DNA from: Bacteroidia bacterium
GTDB lineage: Bacteria > Bacteroidota > Bacteroidia > Flavobacteriales > Flavobacteriaceae
Reading direction: 5' to 3'
Length of the DNA stretch: 5,496 nt
Assembly: GCA_030425715.1 (NCBI GenBank)
Contig: JAUIAA010000161.1
Span: 1 to 5,496 of the forward strand
Positions 1 to 5,496 of the stretch are shown here, piece by piece. Position numbers and translations under genes: made by a program. Under the pieces are notes generated by a model. It worked only from the letters and a program-made list of their open reading frames with translations. It was not told where the DNA came from and made no database searches. Numbering within the stretch: the stretch's first letter is position 1; each line of letters begins with the position of its first letter.

Positions 1-1270
1 TAAAGAAGGCTTCATCGCCAAGTTTATAGCGCAACATATGTAAAATCATGGCTCCTTTTCTGTAGGTCAATCTACTGTTGAATATTCTATTTACCGAAGT
101 CGTATCAGTAACAAAAGTAGAGCCGTTAGTAAAATTAGTTATATTTTGTATATTGGATTTTCGCCAAGATTTAAAATTGCTTTCGCCATCAAAATTCTCA
201 ACAACCAAACCATCTAAATAGGTTGCAAAACCTTCATTAAGCCAAATATCTTGCCAGCTTTCACAAGTAACTTTATTTCCAAACCATTGGTGTGCCAATT
301 CATGTGCAATTAAACTACGGTTAAAATCACCCATAAAACTCATGGTAGTATGCTCCATTCCGCCTCCCCAACCAAATTGGGCATGCCCGTATTTTTCATT
401 TGCAAAGGGATAGGTTTCAAACAAATCACTATATAATTTTATAATCTTGGGAGTTATGTTGGTTCTAGATTTAGCATAGGCTAAATTTTCTGGATAAACA
501 TAATTTATAACATCAAAATTTTCTTCATTTACCACATCCGTGTAAACCGTATAATTGGTAACCGCAATTGCAATTAAGTACGCAGGTATTGGATATTTGT
601 GTTTCCAGTGGGTAAGGGTAGAAGATTCATTAGCTTTTTCTGAAATTAACAAACCGTTTGATGCAGCTTTGTAGGCTTTTGGATGTTGGATAAAAACATC
701 AATAGAATCAATTTTATCAATCAAATCTTGTTTACAAGGCCACCAACCTTTTGCACCATATGGTTCCGAAAGGGTCCATAAAACAGGGGTGTTTGATGCT
801 CCGTGTACATTAACTTCAAATGAGCCATGACCAGAGCTAACAGGGTTCCCGCTATAAGTAATTTCTAATGAATCTAATTTTCCTTGAGTTAAAGTTTGTG
901 GTAGCTGTATGTTAATTTCACCATTACTATGGGTAAAATTTAAATTTGTATTTCTTTGTTTTACCTCAGAAACCTTCATATTGTTTTCTAATTCAAAAAC
1001 AATAGCATCCATATTGTTTTTAGCCTCGTAATAGCTGGTAACTTTACCACTAATAAACGCTGTATTTGGGTCAACTTCCCATTCTAATCTATGGTATTTT
1101 AAATCGTAATTTGCTGTATTTGGATTTGCTTTAAACTTGATTTTTTGTTGGGCGTTAGGCTTTTCTAATCGGCTTAATTTATCAATATAATTAAACGAAA
1201 AATTATCATCCTTTTGACCAGAGCTAACGGTAGAAAATAAAATAGTAATAAGGAGCAATAAATTCCTCAT
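1..1270 (-). CDS. Secreted M1-family zinc aminopeptidase (3' end cut by window edge)
   Basis: Gluzincin metallopeptidase expected to remove N-terminal residues from peptides outside the cytoplasm. The visible 423 residues begin with a Sec-type signal peptide (MRNLLLLITILFSTVSSG, likely cleavage before Gln19). An N-terminal beta-sandwich domain follows, including the subfamily signature WWPCK at 176-180. The catalytic domain carries GGGMEH at 302-307, which corresponds to the exopeptidase GxMEN motif with His in place of Asn. It also has the zinc site HELAH at 323-327 with the third ligand Glu346 (HEXXH-X18-E, in WLNEGFATY), and the likely transition-state Tyr403 in TYRKGA. All key catalytic residues are present and I find no internal stop. 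The C-terminal helical domain, and any type IX secretion tail, would lie beyond the window. The ATG at 1270 is chosen because it begins a clean signal peptide. The gene is divergent from the SCO gene. Family assignment is firm; substrate is unknown. Confidence 0.95.
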   Translation of the reverse strand, partial: MRNLLLLITILFSTVSSGQKDDNFSFNYIDKLSRLEKPNAQQKIKFKANPNTANYDLKYHRLEWEVDPNTAFISGKVTSYYEAKNNMDAIVFELENNMKVSEVKQRNTNLNFTHSNGEINIQLPQTLTQGKLDSLEITYSGNPVSSGHGSFEVNVHGASNTPVLWTLSEPYGAKGWWPCKQDLIDKIDSIDVFIQHPKAYKAASNGLLISEKANESSTLTHWKHKYPIPAYLIAIAVTNYTVYTDVVNEENFDVINYVYPENLAYAKSRTNITPKIIKLYSDLFETYPFANEKYGHAQFGWGGGMEHTTMSFMGDFNRSLIAHELAHQWFGNKVTCESWQDIWLNEGFATYLDGLVVENFDGESNFKSWRKSNIQNITNFTNGSTFVTDTTSVNRIFNSRLTYRKGAMILHMLRYKLGDEAFF

Positions 1271-1276
1271 ATAAAT

Positions 1277-1284
1277 TAAATTTG
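1277..1284 (+). promoter_or_regulatory. Possible -7 element for the SCO gene
   Basis: TAAATTTG matches the TAnnTTTG -7 consensus on the plus strand, 47 bp before the SCO start codon. No TTG lies at the expected 17-23 bp upstream, so the promoter would be weak, activator-dependent or not real. It sits in the leader of the divergent peptidase gene. Confidence 0.27.
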
Positions 1285-1317
1285 TTGTTTGTTAAAGCAA
1301 TCTTTTTTAAAGAGCCA

Positions 1318-1346
1318 CAAATATACTAATAATGTATTTAATTCAA
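1318..1346 (-). promoter_or_regulatory. Candidate Bacteroidota-type promoter for the M1 peptidase
   Basis: On the minus strand, TATATTTG (1325-1318) fits the Bacteroidota -7 consensus TAnnTTTG. A TTG at 1346-1344 lies 18 bp upstream of it, within the usual 17-23 bp spacing for the -33 element. Transcription would start near 1311, leaving a leader of about 40 nt before the ATG at 1270. The -33 element falls inside the first codons of the divergent SCO gene. Motif match only. Confidence 0.5.
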
Positions 1347-2006
1347 TTTTTTAAAAAGTCTAAGTCTACCTTAATATTTTTATTTTTTTTCAGTATTATT
1401 TTTGTGCCTATACTTTATTTTATGGTCAAGCCGAAAGCAACACTTCCAGTATTTAATCCTGTAGATGTTAATCCTAGATTGGTGGATGATGCCGTAAAAC
1501 ACATTCAAAAAAACCACAAGGTGGCTAACTTCAAATTAACCAATCAAAATGGAGAGGTCATTACAGAAAAGAATTTTGAGAATAAAATTTATATAACCGA
1601 TTTCTTTTTTACGCGTTGCCAAACCATTTGCCCATTGATGGCCATTCATATAGCAGATTTACAAAATCATTTTATGCAAGATGATGAAATTAAATTTCTT
1701 TCACTTTCGGTAACTCCTAAAATGGATAGTGTTTCTGTGCTAAAAGAATATGCAAATAAAGTTGGAGCAGTAGATGGGAAATGGGAGTTGACTACGGGAG
1801 ATAAGCAGCAAATTTATAATTTGGCAAGAAAATCATATTTCGCAGTTTTAGATGAAGGAGATGGAGGGGAACAAGATTTTATCCATACCGAACAATTTAT
1901 TTTAATTGATAAAAAAAAGCAAATTAGAGGTTTTTATGATGGAACCGATGCAAAAGAATTGGATAGAATAATAACAGATATTGAAATTTTAAAGCAAGAA
2001 AAATAA
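1332..2006 (+). CDS. SCO1/SenC/PrrC family copper-binding protein, membrane-anchored
   Basis: Thioredoxin-fold protein of the SCO family. Members bind one copper ion and usually help build the CuA centre of cytochrome c oxidase; some act as thiol reductases. The 224 residues hold a short basic N-terminus, one membrane helix at about 13-31, a linker, and an extracytoplasmic domain. The copper ligands are visible: Cys96 and Cys100 in TRCQTICP (CxxxCP) and His185 in DFIHTEQF. SVTPKMD at about 126-132 matches the conserved family loop. Length is normal. The ATG at 1332 is chosen because an in-frame TAA lies at 1308-1310 and the next in-frame ATG (residue 31) would delete the membrane anchor. No Shine-Dalgarno is evident, as is usual in Bacteroidota. 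No oxidase gene is in the window; the downstream neighbours are feoAB on the same strand, 98 bp away. Family assignment is firm; the oxidase partner is inferred. Confidence 0.93.
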   Translation: MYLIQFFKKSKSTLIFLFFFSIIFVPILYFMVKPKATLPVFNPVDVNPRLVDDAVKHIQKNHKVANFKLTNQNGEVITEKNFENKIYITDFFFTRCQTICPLMAIHIADLQNHFMQDDEIKFLSLSVTPKMDSVSVLKEYANKVGAVDGKWELTTGDKQQIYNLARKSYFAVLDEGDGGEQDFIHTEQFILIDKKKQIRGFYDGTDAKELDRIITDIEILKQEK

Positions 2007-2066
2007 CTTGACTTATTTCTGCGGTAGAAAGTGATTTTTTAACACCTATAACAATTAAATTTTCCG

Positions 2067-2074
2067 TATTTTCG
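2067..2074 (+). promoter_or_regulatory. Candidate -7 element for the feoAB operon
   Basis: TATTTTCG, followed by CAC, differs at one position from the Bacteroidota -7 consensus TAnnTTTG and lies 30 bp before the feoA start codon. Transcription would begin near 2080. No good TTG is found 17-23 bp upstream. The rest of the 98-bp spacer holds a weak five-pair hairpin (2016-2030) followed by six T at 2035-2040, which might partly terminate the SCO transcript. Confidence 0.4.
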
Positions 2075-2079
2075 CACAG

Positions 2080-2100
2080 TATTTATAATCAATCTAAATA
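2080..2100 (+). promoter_or_regulatory. Imperfect palindrome, candidate iron-responsive operator of feoAB
   Basis: The 19-bp core ATTTATAATCAATCTAAAT (2081-2099) is an imperfect palindrome centred on 2090. Seven of nine arm pairs match, and a further T/A pair at 2080/2100 makes eight of ten. It lies directly at the transcription start predicted from the -7 element and ends 4 bp before the feoA TTG, a position suited to repression. The outer TTTA/TAAA arms and the CTAAA right half recall DtxR/MntR-family operators (TTAGG...CCTAA type) more than a Fur box. In DNA this AT-rich, chance palindromes are common, so the role is inferred. Confidence 0.35.
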
Positions 2101-2104
2101 AATA

Positions 2105-2332
2105 TTGGATACTACAATAGCAAATTTATCGGTAGGAGAGTTAGGAATCATACACGAAAACTCCTTTGAAAACATTCCTCTTTCCTTATTAGAAATGGGC
2201 TGTATGCCTGGGGCAGAAGTAAAATTGTTGCAAATTGCACCACTAAAAGATCCATTATATATTTGTGTAAATGGAAGTCATTTAGCAATCAGAAAGGAAA
2301 CTGCTAGCGAAATATGGATTACCAAAAAATAA
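2105..2332 (+). CDS. feoA: Ferrous iron transport protein A (FeoA)
   Basis: Small cytoplasmic SH3-like beta-barrel protein that works with FeoB in Fe(II) uptake; it is thought to bind FeoB and modulate its activity. The 75 residues match a single FeoA domain: an N-terminal strand with the SVGELG turn (9-14), the core LLEMGCMPGAEVKLL at 28-42, then APLKDPLYICVNGSHLAIRK at 45-64 and the closing ASEIWI. The start codon is TTG at 2105: an in-frame TAA lies at 2099-2101, only one ATA codon separates it from the TTG, and the first in-frame ATG (Met32) would remove the first third of the barrel. The gene ends 4 bp before feoB, so the two are co-transcribed and probably translationally coupled. Regulation may act through the palindrome just upstream. 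Confidence 0.95.
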   Translation: MDTTIANLSVGELGIIHENSFENIPLSLLEMGCMPGAEVKLLQIAPLKDPLYICVNGSHLAIRKETASEIWITKK

Positions 2333-2336
2333 TTGA

Positions 2337-4436
2337 ATGATTCAAAATAAAATCATAAAAGTTGCTTTAGTAGGTAACCCTAATACAGGTAAGACATCTA
2401 TATTCAACCAGTTAACAGGTCTAAATCAAAAAGTTGGAAATTACCCAGGAATCACGGTTGAGAAAAAAACAGGGAAAGCAAAAATAAATAGCAATACGGA
2501 AGCTTCCATATTAGATTTGCCAGGTACTTACAGTATTAATCCAACTACGATTGACGAGAATATTGTTATCCAAACACTTTTAAATACAAAAGGTAAAGAT
2601 TATCCAGATGTAATTGTAGTTGTTGCAGATGTAGTGAACCTTAAAAGAAATTTATTGCTTTTTTCACAGATCAAAGATTTACAAATCCCCGCGATTCTAG
2701 CATTAAATATGTCTGATCAAATGGAACGAAAAGGGATTAGCATAGACATAGAACTTCTCAAAAAAGAACTAAAAAGTGAAGTAGTTCTGTTAAGTTCAAG
2801 AAAGAATATTGGTATTGATAAATTAAAAAATGCCATTGTAAATTTTGATAAAAACAACATAGAAGCTTTAGCAGATATTTCTGATAGAATTGATAAAGAT
2901 TTTTTTGATAAGATTCGCAAAGTTTTCAACAATATTCCTCTATATAAAGCTTGGTTATACATTACCCAAATGGATAATTTAGAAGGCTTAACCAATACAC
3001 AGTTGTTATTAATTGACGAGTTAAAAGCCAATAAAGAACAATTAAAAAAGTACCAACATAAAGAAACCATATACCGCTACCAATTAATCAATACTATTTT
3101 AAGTAAAGTTTATCAAGTTGATACAAGTAGCGCATCTGATTTACGATCAAAACTAGATAGGGTACTAACACACAAGATATTTGGCTATGTAATTTTTGCA
3201 GCAATTTTGTTTGTAATTTTTCAATCTATTTTTGATTGGGCAACGTTGCCTATGGATTGGATTGATGGTTTTTTTGGAGATTTAAGTCTAAAGATTAAAG
3301 AAGTATTGCCAGCAGGAATGTTGACAGATTTACTTGCCGAAGGCATTATTCCTGGAATAGGAGGTATTGTAATTTTTATACCGCAGATTGCCATTTTATT
3401 TTTATTTGTTGCAGTTTTAGAAGAATCAGGTTATATGAGTAGAGTGGTTTTTTTGATGGATAAAATTATGCGTAAATATGGAATGAGTGGTAAAAGTGTG
3501 GTGCCACTAATTTCGGGAACCGCCTGTGCCATTCCGGCAATTATGGCGGCCAGAAATATTAGCGGTTGGAAAGAACGTTTGATTACTATTCTGGTCACAC
3601 CGTTTACTACTTGTTCGGCTAGATTACCAGTTTATGCCATTATTATTGCATTGGTTATCCCTCCACAGCGAGTGCTTGGGTTTTTTAGTTTGCAAGGTCT
3701 TACACTTTTGTCTTTGTATATTTTGGGTTTTGCCTCTGCACTAGTATCTGGATATGTTTTGCATAAAGTTTTAAAAGTAAGAAGCAAGAGCTTGTTTGTA
3801 ATTGAAATGCCCAATTATAAATTACCTTCATTAAAGAATGTTTTTTTCACTGTAGTGGATAAGACCAAAGCTTTTGTTTTTGGTGCGGGGAAAATTATTT
3901 TAGCTATATCTATAATTTTGTGGTTCTTAGCTTCTAACGGTCCATCAAATTTTAAAAATGCAGAAATAATTTTTGAGAATTCAACTTTAAGTACTGTAGA
4001 AAAAGAACAAAAAATAGCAGCGTATAAATTAGAAAACTCTTATATAGGAATTATGGGAAAAGCTATTGAGCCAGCCATCAAACCTTTGGGTTATGATTGG
4101 AAAATAGGAATAGCTTTGGTTTCTTCCTTTGCAGCAAGAGAAGTTTTTGTAGGAACTTTAGCTACTATTTATAGCGTTGGTAATGATGATGAGGATAATA
4201 CGACTATTAAAAAGCGAATGGCAGCGGAAATTAATCCTGATACAGGAGAGGAGCGATTTAATTTCCCTGTAGGGATGTCGTTAATGGTTTTTTACGCATT
4301 TGCTATGCAATGTATGAGTACCTTAGCTATAGTAAAACGAGAAACCAATAGTTGGAAATGGCCCATGTTACAATTGTTTGGTATGGGGCTCTTGGCATAT
4401 ATAGCATCTTTTATAACCTACTCAATATTAGCTTGA
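2337..4436 (+). CDS. feoB: Ferrous iron transporter FeoB (GTPase-permease)
   Basis: Inner-membrane Fe(II) importer with an N-terminal G domain. Visible G motifs are G1 GNPNTGKTS (13-21), Thr40 in PGITVE as G2, DLPG (60-63) as G3, NMSD (124-127) as G4 and SSRKNIG (153-159) as G5. Asn16 aligns with the Asn that coordinates potassium in K+-activated FeoB G domains. Residues about 170-275 fit the helical GDI-like spacer. The membrane part starts near 282 and contains the two inverted Gate regions with SGTACAIPAIMA (393-404, Cys397) and TTCSARLPVY (424-433, Cys426). FAAREVFVGTLATIY (598-612) and the C-terminal YAFAMQCMSTLAIVKRET (Cys659) follow. These three Cys match those proposed to line the pore. 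The 699 residues are normal for single-chain Bacteroidota FeoB, and no motif is missing. The ATG at 2337 lies 4 bp after feoA without a Shine-Dalgarno. A small Cys-rich partner gene follows 2 bp later. Confidence 0.97.
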   Translation: MIQNKIIKVALVGNPNTGKTSIFNQLTGLNQKVGNYPGITVEKKTGKAKINSNTEASILDLPGTYSINPTTIDENIVIQTLLNTKGKDYPDVIVVVADVVNLKRNLLLFSQIKDLQIPAILALNMSDQMERKGISIDIELLKKELKSEVVLLSSRKNIGIDKLKNAIVNFDKNNIEALADISDRIDKDFFDKIRKVFNNIPLYKAWLYITQMDNLEGLTNTQLLLIDELKANKEQLKKYQHKETIYRYQLINTILSKVYQVDTSSASDLRSKLDRVLTHKIFGYVIFAAILFVIFQSIFDWATLPMDWIDGFFGDLSLKIKEVLPAGMLTDLLAEGIIPGIGGIVIFIPQIAILFLFVAVLEESGYMSRVVFLMDKIMRKYGMSGKSVVPLISGTACAIPAIMAARNISGWKERLITILVTPFTTCSARLPVYAIIIALVIPPQRVLGFFSLQGLTLLSLYILGFASALVSGYVLHKVLKVRSKSLFVIEMPNYKLPSLKNVFFTVVDKTKAFVFGAGKIILAISIILWFLASNGPSNFKNAEIIFENSTLSTVEKEQKIAAYKLENSYIGIMGKAIEPAIKPLGYDWKIGIALVSSFAAREVFVGTLATIYSVGNDDEDNTTIKKRMAAEINPDTGEERFNFPVGMSLMVFYAFAMQCMSTLAIVKRETNSWKWPMLQLFGMGLLAYIASFITYSILA

Positions 4437-4438
4437 TC

Positions 4439-4558
4439 ATGCAACAAATATTGGCATATATTATATTGCTTATTGCTATTATTTTTTTGGTAAAGAAGTA
4501 TTTTATCAAAACCAATAATCGCAAAAATGGATGCGATAAAAATTGTAAATGTGACTAA
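4439..4558 (+). CDS. FeoB-associated Cys-rich membrane protein (39 aa)
   Basis: Very short gene of 39 residues: one hydrophobic helix at about 4-18 (ILAYIILLIAIIFLV), a basic stretch KKYFIKTNNRKN, and a Cys-rich tail GCDKNCKCD with Cys32, Cys36 and Cys38 (CxxxCxC). This layout, and the position directly after feoB, match the small FeoB-associated Cys-rich membrane protein family (Pfam FeoB_associated). By the positive-inside rule the Cys tail should face the cytoplasm, where it could bind Fe(II) leaving the channel or modulate FeoB; this is inference. The ATG at 4439, 2 bp after the feoB stop, is preferred over the in-frame ATG at 4352, which would overlap the conserved feoB C-terminus by about 28 codons. 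The bidirectional terminator begins right after its stop codon, so this is the last gene of the operon. Confidence 0.85.
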   Translation: MQQILAYIILLIAIIFLVKKYFIKTNNRKNGCDKNCKCD

Positions 4559-4594
4559 AAAAAGCTGTAAAACAAAAATGTTCTACAGCTTTTT
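4559..4594. terminator. Bidirectional intrinsic terminator between convergent operons
   Basis: A perfect 11-bp inverted repeat (AAAAAGCTGTA at 4559-4569, TACAGCTTTTT at 4584-4594) continues after one A/C mismatch with four more pairs (AACA/TGTT) around an AAAA loop. The right arm ends in five T for plus-strand transcripts. The left side has seven A at 4557-4563, giving a U-tract for minus-strand transcripts. It starts directly after the stop of the Cys-rich peptide gene and lies 18 bp past the minus-strand stop at 4613, so it can serve both. Confidence 0.88.
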
Positions 4595-4612
4595 ACATTA
4601 TAAATGTACAAT

Positions 4613-5080
4613 TTAGCTAAAAGCAATCCCGGCTATAATGGCACCAATAATAATAAGTGCGTAGAATATAATAAACATTATAGTAATAATTCCTATAAAC
4701 TTAAAGCATGATTTTAAATTTTCGAGTGCAGTTTCTAGTGCTTCATTATTATTAGCACTTATGGCGGAATTTATCTTTTTTGAAAACTTGTACAAGTACA
4801 TGGTTGGAAAATAGTAAATTAAGGCAATAACCATATATATCATGCTATACATAAAACTTGGAATTGGAAGTTGCACACCAGTACTTTGAGGTAGTATAGA
4901 AATAATAATACCAAAAAACAAGGCAAATAATAGCATAAGTCCTATGGATATAAACCCAACAATAGCAAGCAGTTTAGACCATTTACCAATTTCACCTAAG
5001 TATTTTAGGGCGTTATTTGAAATAGTTAAATCTTCTTCTTTTTTTAAATAATTGTCTAAGGGGTTTATTTTGTCGTTCAT
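4613..5080 (-). CDS. Three-helix membrane protein, DUF5362-like
   Basis: Function unknown. The 155 residues start with a polar, charged N-terminus containing NNALKYLGEIGKWSKLL (22-38). Three hydrophobic helices follow at about 36-62, 75-97 and 127-153. Between helices 2 and 3 lies a polar segment, KFSKKINSAISANNNEALETALENLKS, that is probably cytoplasmic and amphipathic. The pattern of a YLGEIGKWSK motif before helix 1, YYFPTMYLYKFS after helix 2 and NLKSCFKFIGI into helix 3 recalls the DUF5362 family of Bacteroidota; I give this from memory of the family, not from a search. There is no signal peptide and no catalytic motif. The ATG at 5080 is 2 bp after the stop of the upstream DUF3858 gene, so the two are almost certainly co-transcribed and coupled. 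Confidence 0.82.
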   Translation of the reverse strand: MNDKINPLDNYLKKEEDLTISNNALKYLGEIGKWSKLLAIVGFISIGLMLLFALFFGIIISILPQSTGVQLPIPSFMYSMIYMVIALIYYFPTMYLYKFSKKINSAISANNNEALETALENLKSCFKFIGIITIMFIIFYALIIIGAIIAGIAFS

Positions 5081-5082
5081 TT

Positions 5083-5496
5083 TTAAGAAGCTTTATTTGT
5101 GATTACTATTTTTTCCAATTGTTTTTCAATGGCTTTTTTATAAAAATCTTGTAAAGATTTATAATAGGTTTGCGATACAATTGGTGTGTTTATTTTGGTT
5201 TTGGTAATAACTTTTACTGATTTATCATTGGTGCTTAATTCAAAAGAAAATGAACCAATACCATCAGGTAATTCAATTGTTGTGTTTTCAGGTTTGGAAG
5301 TAATTTGGTATCCTTCAGGCAATTTTAAATCTATTGCAATCTCATCTTTCCATGGGGCGCCAAAGTCAACTGGAAAATTTCTTTCCTCTTGTTTAAATGG
5401 ATTTTCATTTTCAGTATAAAAAAGCATTGGTGGGATAAAAATCTTATCATTGATAACATCCACTTGATTTTCACTAACAAATTGAACACTTTCAAT
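5083..5496 (-). CDS. C-terminal part of a DUF3857/DUF3858 transglutaminase-like protein (5' end cut by window edge)
   Basis: The open frame runs off the window, leaving 137 C-terminal residues; a GTG at 5463 is internal, since ten or more in-frame codons precede it without a stop. The segment contains ENPFKQEERNFPVDFGAPWKD followed by LPEGYQI and alternating beta-strand residues. This fits the C-terminal DUF3858 beta domain of the large Bacteroidota proteins that combine DUF3857, a transglutaminase-like core and DUF3858. In that family the NPFK-EER-PVDFG stretch is a hallmark and the full protein is usually above 600 residues and exported. The core and any signal peptide are not visible here. 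A polar, lysine-rich tail (KAIEKQLEKIVITNKAS) ends the protein. The role of the family is not established; envelope or peptide processing is a guess. The DUF5362-like gene follows 2 bp downstream. Confidence 0.82.
   Translation of the reverse strand: MESVQFVSENQVDVINDKIFIPPMLFYTENENPFKQEERNFPVDFGAPWKDEIAIDLKLPEGYQITSKPENTTIELPDGIGSFSFELSTNDKSVKVITKTKINTPIVSQTYYKSLQDFYKKAIEKQLEKIVITNKAS

Noticed and set aside
2016..2040. Hairpin plus six T after the SCO gene as a terminator
   Set aside because: The stem has only five mostly A/T pairs (TTTCT/AGAAA) and four bases separate it from the T-run; too weak to list as a terminator.
2041..2104. Classical Fur box upstream of feoA
   Set aside because: No GATAATGATAATCATTATC-like 19-mer is present; the palindrome found has different half-sites.
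2717..3070. Minus-strand open frame of 117 codons inside feoB
   Set aside because: It is antisense to the conserved G-domain/spacer region of feoB, has low-complexity Ser/Leu-rich composition and no recognisable motif; it is a shadow of the real gene.
3632..3814. Minus-strand open frame of 60 codons inside feoB
   Set aside because: It is antisense to the feoB membrane domain and shows no domain or start context of its own.
4352..4438. N-terminal extension of the Cys-rich peptide to an in-frame ATG at 4352, giving 68 residues
   Set aside because: The extra 29 codons overlap the conserved C-terminus of feoB in another frame and look like ordinary shadow coding. The ATG at 4439 gives the expected helix-first protein with 2-bp operon spacing.
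5186..5419. Plus-strand open frame of 77 codons opposite the DUF3858 gene
   Set aside because: The minus frame carries the recognisable NPFK-EER-PVDFG motif and continues past the window edge; the plus frame is a shadow.
5461..5463. GTG as start codon of the minus-strand gene ending at 5083
   Set aside because: The frame stays open to the window edge with coding-like residues, and a DUF3858 segment is normally the C-terminus of a much larger protein.

Overview
The window looks like chromosomal DNA of a flavobacterium-like member of the Bacteroidota. The evidence is the low GC content, start sites without recognisable Shine-Dalgarno sequences, promoter-like TAnnTTTG elements, and a gene set (a GGGMEH-type M1 peptidase, FeoAB with a tiny Cys-rich partner, DUF3857/DUF3858 and DUF5362-like proteins) typical of that group. 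The genus cannot be assigned from sequence reading alone.

Layout. Positions 1-1270 (minus) hold the N-terminal 423 residues of a secreted zinc aminopeptidase of family M1; its C-terminus lies outside the window. A 61-bp divergent spacer with promoter-like elements in both directions separates it from 1332-2006 (plus), a membrane-anchored SCO/SenC copper-binding thioredoxin-fold protein. After a 98-bp spacer carrying a promoter-like box and an imperfect palindrome comes the tight ferrous iron uptake operon: feoA (2105-2332, TTG start), feoB (2337-4436), and a 39-residue membrane protein with a Cys-rich tail (4439-4558). The gaps inside the operon are 4 and 2 bp. A strong symmetrical hairpin (4559-4594) ends this operon and also the convergent minus-strand pair: the C-terminal part of a DUF3857/DUF3858 protein (5083-5496, N-terminus outside the window) followed 2 bp later by a three-helix membrane protein (4613-5080, DUF5362-like).

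How the genes work together. FeoA, FeoB and the Cys-rich peptide form one Fe(II) uptake unit in the inner membrane: FeoB is the GTPase-permease, FeoA its small cytoplasmic partner, and the peptide occupies the operon position that FeoC has in enterobacteria. The SCO protein upstream, probably a copper chaperone for a haem-copper oxidase, gives the plus-strand block a metal/respiration theme, but co-transcription with feoAB is not shown. The peptidase and the minus-strand pair appear unrelated to iron uptake.

I see no mobile element, CRISPR array, RNA gene or obvious new defence or biosynthetic system. The points most worth a second look are the small Cys-rich FeoB partner, the palindrome at the expected feoA transcription start, the forced TTG start of feoA, and the overlapping divergent promoters.
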